DNA of 64,000 nucleotides from Thuidium tamariscinum (taxonomy: Eukaryota > Streptophyta > Bryopsida > Hypnales > Thuidiaceae), in assembly GCA_947034885.2 (NCBI GenBank), contig OX344758.2, positions 11,931,067 to 11,995,066 on the forward strand, given 5' to 3'. Every line of letters begins with the position of its first letter. The first letter of the stretch is position 1. The notes under the pieces were generated by a model that saw nothing but the letters and a program-made list of their open reading frames with translations, ran no database searches and had not been told where the DNA came from. Positions 56,340 through 64,000 of this stretch are shown piece after piece. Both the position numbers and the translations under genes were made by a program.

Positions 56340-56640
56340 TCTAAGCGCTGAAATAGAATTTTAGGGAGGGAAAACTTTCAGAAATAATTTTCAGTAAATT
56401 TTCCTTGAAAGACAAGTACAATTGACATTTAACCCAAATCGTTTCATATTTTTTGAGCTTTTTTGAATTAGTTATCAAATTTTGAAGTTGAAAGGATATA
56501 GGGTTCTAAAATGGTGCCCTAGCTAAAATGTACACTGTCAGTACACTCCTGAAGGCTATGAAAAAGCAACATGTACAAATACGGTACAATTTAAGATAGG
56601 GCACCATTTTAGAACCCGCTCCATTTAAGAGCCTTCTACC
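56340..56640 (+). repeat. Dispersed 'GGTACATTG' repeat, copy D, with inverted tail
   Basis: Shares AATTTTCAGTAAATTTT, ATTGACATTTAACCCAA, TTTCATATTTTTTGA, GGGTTCTAAAATGG.GC and AAAATGTACAC with the other copies. At 56594-56640 GGGCACCATTTTAGAACC and related text repeat it in inverse orientation, so this copy ends in a small foldback. Confidence 0.6.
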
Positions 56641-57060
56641 TTACAACAATTTACATCCCAACTTTGGCACTTCATAAAAAATGAAAAAAAATTGGAAAAA
56701 AAATTGCAAAGAAGGAAAAAAGCAAAGCCATGTTAGGGACACGCACAAGAGTGTGGCAAGCATGAGTGTCATCGCACCATCAAATGCGTTTGCTTCGCGA
56801 TACATCAAAGACTCCCGTCGTCAGTCCCCAGTGAGTCTTCCCAGAGACGTCTCCAGGACCAAGAAAGCTCCGGTCCCGGTCCACAACAGTGGCTGGAAAA
56901 AAAAAAGCAGCAGAAGCATCCGGCCCACCCGAGAAAAACAAATATACAGGTGATAAGGCATCCACGATATGCCTTCTTTCCGGACAGCCACCATGATTGA
57001 TTGGAACCACCGGCGATGACTACCGCATGGGTTAGCAACCTTCATGGAATCACTCGCAGT
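56641..57060. other. GC-rich island without a clear gene
   Basis: From about 56730 to 57050 the composition is clearly richer in G and C than its surroundings, with open frames on both strands (56681-56953 plus; 56780-57045 minus). None shows a domain. It could be a relic exon or promoter of a lost gene. Confidence 0.35.
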
Positions 57061-57739
57061 GGATGAACTCTTTTACTTTTATTGCGGACACAAAATGGAA
57101 GTGAGACCGGTGCAGACAAATTTGTATGTTGTACTTTTTCCTCTGCAATGGAATTTGCCCATGTGTTTCAAAAAAAAATTTAATTTAATTTTTAAAAAAA
57201 TTTAAAATTTAAATTGTATGTACTTCTTCTTTCCTGGTAGTAACTTCCAAAAAACTTTTCCTTTAGGAAGGGGTTAAGTATATTTAATGGGTATTTCGTT
57301 GAAGTAGCGGTATTTCACAATCTTGACACTTGTAGTTTTGAAACTGCATGGTTTGAAATCTACTACACTATGTTTTTTTTCGGGTAATTTGGTGCAAAAT
57401 TGCACCCAATTTTTTGGCTTGGCACTGCACCTATAGAAAATAAACAGTAAGTTTTTGGATGAAATCACCAATAAACTTCAATTTTTTTTTAAATAATGGG
57501 TGAAATTGCCAAATAATGGATGAAAAGATAATGATGGATATGTATTGTGTCCTAATATGATATTTTCTATCCTATATATATGAATGTTGAAATTTGGAGT
57601 TCCACAATAAAATGAAGAATCGCCACTATAGCACTTCATAAGAAATGAAAAAAAAAATAGTGCTACTACATCTTTTTTAGAAAATGAATGTAGAAATGGT
57701 GTGTGAATACTGTCATTTTATCATAATATCTGTTGTTTT
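57061..57739. other. AT-rich spacer without a gene
   Basis: Includes a self-complementary A/T tract at about 57169-57216. No gene. Confidence 0.5.
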
Positions 57740-58270
57740 CAATTACAGGGCCACCAATACATACATTTGAGAATGGGTAACCTATCTCTTAGATCTATGC
57801 TCGGATCTATGCAAAATCTTGAGTTTAGAGGCTTTGCCATCTAGGTACCCCAAATCTACGTGTAAAGTAAGATTTTTGAGCACATTTTGTCAATGCTATC
57901 AACTCTGTCATTTTGAATGATTAAAAATAGGGGTGCAACAATAGGATGCTAGAAACATGTTGGACAACCTAAATATCTGCAATATGAAAAATTGGCCTAC
58001 TTAATGATCAAAGTTTTGTAGCATTGAAGGTCACTAAATGCATCGTCAATACCATTGTCTTAGGAAGCAATTAGTACAAGCTAGGTGCTTCACATAGGCA
58101 AGGCCAAGGTTGCAGGGCTAAAGAAATGCTCCCACATTGTTTCCACACTAGCCCCCATGAGGTCATTCAATACAACAAACTTTTACTCAATGTTTCAAAT
58201 CAAGAAATGGAACTTTTTAGTGGGACATAAGTTTTGCATGATTTGGAAGTTTCTAGTGGGACAAAGGGAG
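57740..58270. mobile_element. Partial copy of the mariner/Stowaway-like element
   Basis: Matches 40210-40705 in the same order: GATCTATGCAAAATCTT, TTTTGTAGCATTGAAGGT.ACTAAA, ATCGTCAATACCATT, GGTCATTCAATA and a right end reading, reversed, CTCCCTTTGTCCCACTAGAA, followed by TA. The left part of the element is missing. Its better-preserved end supports the Stowaway-type assignment. Confidence 0.6.
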
Positions 58271-58690
58271 TAGACATTCAAGTTTAGAAATGTACACCAC
58301 TCTCTAACTTAGTATTATTTTGCTTTGCATGCAATGGACTTTGCTCCCATTTGGGCCTCACTTACCTTAAAGTTACATTCTCAGCACCAGCAACTAGGAA
58401 ACTTCACATTTGGGGATGAGCTGATGTTGAGTTAGTTACAATGAAACGAAAGATAATACTCTAATTCTTGTTGTTTTTTATACTTCAATCGGCAATTGTG
58501 CACTCAGCCCCTTGATCAACCAAAACAAATGAAGGAACTGGATATTTTAGATTCAAACAAATACGATTAATTAAGTCCAGGGGCTTTTCTAAGTCCACCC
58601 CACCTCTTGAAAATGCAGGACGTTAAATGAAGTGGAACCAGCAGAGGAAAACTCGTGTTACCCGGGAATGAAAATAAAAAAACAGTCTCC
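58271..58690. other. Spacer without a gene
   Basis: Nothing recognisable. Confidence 0.5.
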
Positions 58691-58769
58691 TATTTTGTGC
58701 CGTGTTTTTTGAATATGTTCTAGAACCCATTATTTTGTGCCCTGTTTTGGGGTATGTTCTAGAACCCAT
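58691..58769. repeat. 40-bp tandem duplication
   Basis: TATTTTGTGCC(G/C)TGTTTT through TATGTTCTAGAACCCAT occurs at 58691-58730 and 58731-58769, with a few differences in the middle. Confidence 0.85.
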
Positions 58770-58899
58770 TGAGCAAATTCGGGGTCTCCCATTGCAAATA
58801 TTTGCAAAAAGAATTTGTGCAAAAAAAAAATTTCACCGTTTACCGAACTCGAGTAAATCCAGCCCGCTGGTCCCACTTCCGTCGTGGAACGGGTTTAAT

Positions 58900-59130
58900 G
58901 GTTAAATCAACTGCAAATGGAAAGACCAGCTTTGCGCTTGCATCAAATTCAGAATCAGTTGTAATGGCAATGGAACACCGTTTAGCTTTGGTGCATTTCG
59001 GTAATTAGCTTAACTTAATCCCTATCAAGGTTAAATCAACTGCAAATGGAAAGACCAGCTTTGCGCTTGCATCAATTTCAGAATCAGTTGTAATGGCAAT
59101 GGAACACCGTTTAGCTTTGGTGCATTTCGG
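58900..59130. repeat. 102-bp direct duplication, 129-bp period
   Basis: 58900-59001 (starting GGTTAAATCAACTGCAAATG) recurs at 59029-59130 with one visible difference (CAAATTCA versus CAATTTCA). A 27-bp linker lies between. Confidence 0.9.
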
Positions 59131-60314
59131 CAGTTTGTTGGACCTTTTTCAATCACCCAACTGATGAATGATCAGGGAAATTATTCGGCGTACCTAAGTA
59201 ATCTGACCCAACTTCGATTTCATTAAAAATATTCACGTTAATTCCGTGAATTTCATGTGCGGAGTTTCCTAATCACAAGTTCTAAGCACAGATTCAAGAT
59301 GAAGCAGGCATCTTGGAAACCCAAATCCTTGCGCGGCTAATTTCTGTTGCCCTTGCTTAATGCAGTTGCCGTGAGGGTCACAATTTTGGCGCTCTGAATT
59401 GCGACAATTTCACGAAGTTGGTGTCCCCAATTAACTTACACAGAGTCCGTTGTACATAATCTCCTCTTTCGGCTAGTCGGTCAAATCCAAGTACAGATGC
59501 TTTTGCCGGCAGATGCTGTACGTCCATTGGAGATTGAGCAGCCAAGACCGTTTTGAGTATCAATCAAATGGATTCCGCTTTAGATGCACTTGGGTCTCTT
59601 TTCCCATTGTGCTCGATCGCTTGTCCGGTTGCGCATGAAGTTAGTTGTGATGATGGGGATCACGGTGGGATGCAGACGTATTCAATGCAACCCGGCCTCA
59701 GATGCAACCCGAGCGAAGTTGCGGCAGGTGTACGGTCAAGGGTACAGCCATGAAATTAAAGGGGGGGATTCTGGAACCCACCAGATCGGACACGTACTAC
59801 CTCGCCAGCCCCTTTTCGCTTTTTCGTTTTCCGACTCGCAAGATCGAAGAACATGCATCATGATCGCGCCGGGGCCAGGGCCGCGCCGGGCCGGGATCAG
59901 TGTGCGTACGCGCGTCGATCATCCGTTCTCTCAGGTTCTCGGGTTCACAATTAAAGCCCATGGTCAGATTTCCAAGGGGATGAGGTCACGGGGAAACATT
60001 TCCTGGAATACAATAAAAGGGGTCCGTGTGAGATCGATGGGTGCTTTTAATTTTCGTGGGTTCTCGATCTATCGGCACTACTACTACTTCAACGACGACG
60101 CTGCAGCGCAGATTCGTGCATGAAGTGAAGTGTGTGCCCTCGTGGCCGGAACAAGCTGCTGAAGCTGCGCATGAAGGGTGGACGCACCGTCGTGGCTGGA
60201 CTGAGAAGCTGAGTTGGGTGCACACGAAGCTGCTACCGTCGTGTGGCCTGAACAAGCTTTAAAGTACGTTGTGAAATTGCTGAAGGATCAAGTGCACGCG
60301 ACGCGCGCATTCCA
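59131..60314 (+). other. Upstream region of the cytochrome b561 gene
   Basis: GC-richer than the spacer to its left. It holds long but featureless frames (59584-60123 plus) and GC-rich text with CGCGCC at about 59868-59900. CAATAAAAGGGG at about 60010 could serve as a TATA-like site, but the start site is not determined. No separate gene is supported. Confidence 0.4.
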
Positions 60315-62495
60315 ATGGCGAACTTCAAGCTTTTATGCGCTTTGGTTTTCACTTTGCTTGCTTACTGTGTGCCAGGAGCGCGCGCCCAAGAAGAAATTGT
60401 GAGTGCAAGCTTGGTGCCAGTTGTACATGCGCGCGTGTGCTAGCTTGTGGTTGCAGATAAAACTTGTCTCTGCGGGTTTTGCATTTACATCATTCACTTA
60501 ATTGAGATTGTTGAATCATCTCTTTCGATCATGAAAACAGATTTGGGTGGTTCTGGAAAGTCAGTGAATGAATTCAAGTAGCTGCATGTGTATGTACATC
60601 GAGCTTTGTAATGATCGAGCTAGCACGGTCTTGCATCCTTAGGATTGTGGATTAATTTCCCCACTTAGAAAATCCAGAGGTTCGTTAATCAGCTACGTAC
60701 GCAACCCGGGGTAGCAGCTTTAGATGAATTGTGTCTCTTATTTCGAAGTAAATTATGTTGCTTACGAGAGTGAGAGAAGGAGTTATGTTACTGTATCATA
60801 ACCCAGGCTATGAAACTCAATCGAAAACGGGAGCTACTACCTAACACGCTGCCGCTTCACTCCTTGTTTATCAGTTAGCATGGGAAATGGATTACTGTAA
60901 AATTTAACGTTGGAAATTCATCAATAAATGTGGCATGCAGGTGCGTGACTTCCCATTTACATGGATTAAAATTCATGGCTGGCTCATGTGGTTGGGCATG
61001 GGGCTGTTCATGCCCGTGGCCATTGTCCTGGTCCGATTCTCCAGGCAAGCTCGCGAGCGCGGTGACTTGAAAACCGTGCGGATTTTGGTGAAAACCCACA
61101 TTTTCATACAGGTGTGCGACCATGACCCCTTTCTGATCGACAACAATGCATGTATCATCGGTTTCAATTGCTGAACTCTCTATAAAAACCGCATTAGTAG
61201 ACTACATCAATTCAATTGCTGGGTTTTCTTTTTTCCGGCCAGTTGTAACTCATTCGAGAGTATGCTGGGTACGGGTGGCTAATGAATGGCTTTTTTCAGG
61301 TGCTCGCGGTGCTCGCCGTGATAATCAGTGCTGTGGTGGGCGTCGTAAAATTCGAAAACACTTTCCCCTACACCCACGAACGACTGGGACTGGCGTTGTG
61401 GATCTTGGTGTGGGTTGCGCCTCTTCTTGGCTTCGTTCGTCCCGATCAGTAAGCTTTTTTCTTCCGATAATTTCTCGCGCTTGCGCGTGTGTGTGTCCTT
61501 GTCTGTGCGCGCGCGCCGCACTTGCACTTGTTCCTTGCTCCTGGATGCTTCGCCATGTGCTGGGCGTGTTGCTGGGCGCCCTTTGGAGGATACCTTACGC
61601 TTTACCAATCGTTCCCCTCGTTGTGAGAAGTCCTTCAATTTCCGTTGTCTAAGTCGATCATAGAGTCTCCTCCAAGAGTTCCAAGGCCGTGGCACTTAAT
61701 TGCTACCTACATTCATACGGCTTAGTTCGTGGCATTTTACATGCAATTTTTGGAAGAACAGATGTGAGTGACAGTCGTACTGTTTAAGCGATTTCTCGAC
61801 TAGAAAACGTCAATTTCGTTAAATTTGGAACAATTGTATAAAAATGGCGTGACTTGCCGGACCCTCAAGCAAGGAAGGAATTGAAATGATTTGGGGAGTT
61901 GGGAGGAGGGCTAGAAATCCTATCGGTGCACGCATACTGTTTAGGATGTGCTTTGCAAACTAGTTTGCACGTCTATGGACACAGTCAACAAGCTAATGTA
62001 AATGTCCACGACATGTCGCGAAATTTATGGCATTACCGTTTCTACGAAAGAGCTTGATAATTATATAAAATTCCACACTTCGCTTTTTAGCCACCTTCTT
62101 ATTTAATTTGTTTGTTTGCTTCGCTTGCTTGTTGGTGTGGCAGTGGAGTGAGATCGAGGCCAGTCTGGTTTGCTCTCCACTGGCTAACTGGAACGGGCGG
62201 CGTGCTTCTGGGATTCTACAACATCTACACCGGCATGCGCGCGTACGAGCTCATGCACCAGAAGAGCTTGCGAACGCTCAACATCCTGTTTTCCATTCAG
62301 CTCAGTTTGGTGGCCTTCGTGTACCTCGCCCAAGATCGGTGGCAGTACTTGAAGGCACAAGGCAAATCTTCCAAGACGGTCGCGCCCACGTACAACGCGA
62401 ACGACCAGAAGTCATCAGTTGCAAACAACGGTGCGGCGGCAGCTCAGACTAATGGTCACCACGAGGCTCATATCCAGATCATCCCCGATGCATAA
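60315..62495 (+). CDS. Cytochrome b561-domain membrane protein
   Basis: Four exons, 60315-60398, 60941-61111, 61300-61448 and 62144-62495, join in frame into 251 residues. Residues 1-24 form a clear signal peptide (LLCALVFTLLAYC, then GARA before QEE). Membrane helices follow at about 40-60 (HGWLMWLGMGLFMPVAIVLV), 84-101, 115-131, 141-160 and 173-191. Four histidines expected to hold the two b-type haems are present: H40 (HGW), H81 (KTH), H111 (YTHERLG) and H147 (LHW). There is no DOMON domain. Signal peptide plus b561 core alone fits the plant At2g30890/At4g18260 type. Family members carry electrons across membranes, often from ascorbate; substrate and membrane are unknown here. The hydrophilic tail from about 205 is rich in A, N, H and Q. 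Exon 4 is clearly GC-rich compared with the introns. Confidence 0.92.
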
Positions 62496-64000
62496 AAAAC
62501 TCCCCAAGGACGGACCCAACTTACACTTCACAAAGTAGCTGCAAATTAAAAGCCTTTCTGGCTTTAATAATTCGTTGCTTTTCAATTTTTCATCGATCGT
62601 CTACAATACTTACGGGCTCCCAATTAATTTACGTACCGAACTCAACAGTCTTCTCTCGAATTATCGAAAGACTGAGTGTGTTCTATGGCTGTAATATATA
62701 CTGTTTATATCAAGAACAGGATCCCTATAGAGTTGCAACTAGATCAGAATGTTTCTCCTTCAATGTTAGAATCGATCGACAGTTAGGTGGAAGTAATTCA
62801 GAATGCTTCTCCTACACTGTAAGAATCGATTCAGTAATAAATAATGCTATTTCAGATGGATTGCATGATTGAATAAATTTTGATGCAATGGTTAATATGA
62901 TCATTGGTTGATTGAATCGCCCTCCACCATGCCCAAAGAATAGTAGAACAACAGACTGCCCTTTGTGATTTTAATAACTGAATTTTGATCCAGCCAGTCA
63001 CATAATTACCAAGAACAGCTAGCCCCACGTTGAATAAACTGTTGAAAGTTTTTTTTCTGATATCCATTGCAAGGGTATAATTATGCGTATGTTTCATCAG
63101 AATTTAAAAGAGGAAACGTAATATGTATTTCAAAACGGGGAGCAATTCGATCACACATTCCAGCCTATCAACAAGAGGAGTCTCATGGTGGATAGCCGTT
63201 TGGCTGTACCCTAAGGCTATAAATATTTCCATACGCAGCTAGCTTCTCCACTGAATTGGCTGGCTAAATATATTAAACTCAAGAGAGATATGTGATCATC
63301 TGAGAACGCATCATCTCGATCAGTGGGGCTAAGTTAGGCTGCCGCCACTACAAGAGATGTGGGTATTTTGAGTAGAGAAAATAAGTAAGAAATTGCTAAA
63401 AAGACCTTAGTATTCCTAAAATCCCATGCTGTGAAGTAGAAAAAGGTACATTGAGTAGCGGATTGCTGGTCGGTCAAGTTTTAAGAATCGTCCCTGATTC
63501 AACAAGCACTTTCAGTGAGTGGTTCTCTTATGGTGGTGCTACAGTACCTCACAAAAGGAACATTTGCCATATGAGTTCTTCCTTTTCGTAAGATATGAGA
63601 TCTTTGTTTTAATAGATTTCTGTGCATGCGACGATTCTTTCTCCTTCTTCTCGGCGACCTGCCGAGGTTTGTCCGTATTTCTGCTACATCGGAGAAAAGC
63701 TTCTAAGCTACATTTGCGGCTGCGGCTGCGTGTGGTCATTGAGGTTTTGTGTGATGGCTGGAGATCTCGCTCTTGTGATTCTACGAATCGAGCTTCTCCT
63801 TTCAAGTTTCGGTGCAGTATCGCGCATGATCCACGCTTTCTATGCTCTCTATTGAGGTTAATTGCACTTTTCCTTGGTGAGAATCGCTCTGCTCTCTCAT
63901 GCCTTTTAAGTATTTCATTCGAGTGAATTTAGCACGCGCTATGTTCTAATTCTTAGTATTCACATCGATTGTTGGGTGAAATTTCAATTGATACTGATCT
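62496..64000. other. Downstream region and window edge
   Basis: The start should be the 3' UTR of the b561 gene. An imperfect repeat CAGAATG.TTCTCCT.CA.TGT.AGAATCGAT occurs at about 62747 and 62800. At 63346 the text CACTACAAGAGATGTGGG resembles a CACTA terminus. From about 63500 the composition is less AT-rich and several frames open (63519-63926 plus; 63539-63805 minus), possibly the first exon of a gene that continues beyond the window; no domain is seen. Confidence 0.35.

Noticed and set aside
59584-60123. 179-residue plus-strand frame upstream of the b561 gene
   Set aside because: No domain and no convincing splice partner; it lies in GC-rich DNA where long chance frames are expected.
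61146-61695. Frames of 168 (plus) and 138 (minus) residues
   Set aside because: They cover b561 exon 3 and its introns in the wrong frame or strand.

Overview
The window reads as nuclear DNA of a land plant. The evidence is two U6 snRNA genes with plant-type upstream elements, spliceosomal GT-AG genes, a plant-type UGPase, an At2g30890-like cytochrome b561 protein, and telo-box motifs near two ribosome-related genes. The short introns, the GC-rich coding islands and the very AT-rich, repeat-filled spacers would suit a non-seed plant such as a bryophyte or lycophyte, but that placement is inference and the sequence does not settle it.

Layout. 1-8.9 kb is AT-rich repeat DNA: a CACTA-ended hairpin element, a 1 kb foldback, a 130-bp tandem array and a 96-bp duplication. 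8.9-11.5 kb holds a KRI1-type ribosome biogenesis gene (minus strand). 11.5-15.9 kb is repeat-derived spacer. 16.1-21.0 kb is a complete 19-exon UTP-glucose-1-phosphate uridylyltransferase gene (plus strand). 23.5-25.0 kb is a small two-exon gene (minus strand) for an unrecognised 159-residue protein with three copies of an LP..L.(N/D)PRGV motif. 25.5-32.5 kb has no gene that I can support.

32.5-44.1 kb is the most structured part: two inverted arms of nearly 3 kb, of which the inner 2.4 kb appears identical by eye, each carrying one outward-facing U6 gene. They flank a 5.7 kb spacer with the ribosomal protein eL22 (RPL22) gene and a mariner/Stowaway-like element. A truncated third U6 copy lies just outside the right arm.

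44-59 kb is transposon territory: a 4.5 kb decayed CACTA element with target duplication and a DUF4216-like remnant, a small Tourist-like MITE, a dispersed repeat with four copies, and a second, partial mariner-like copy. 60.3-62.5 kb holds a four-exon gene for a secretory-pathway cytochrome b561-domain protein.

The genes do not form a pathway. KRI1 and eL22 both serve ribosome production and U6 serves splicing; UGPase (UDP-glucose supply) and the b561 protein (transmembrane electron transfer) are unrelated neighbours. Exon junctions were placed by eye from frame, GT-AG sites and family conservation; no transcript evidence was available.
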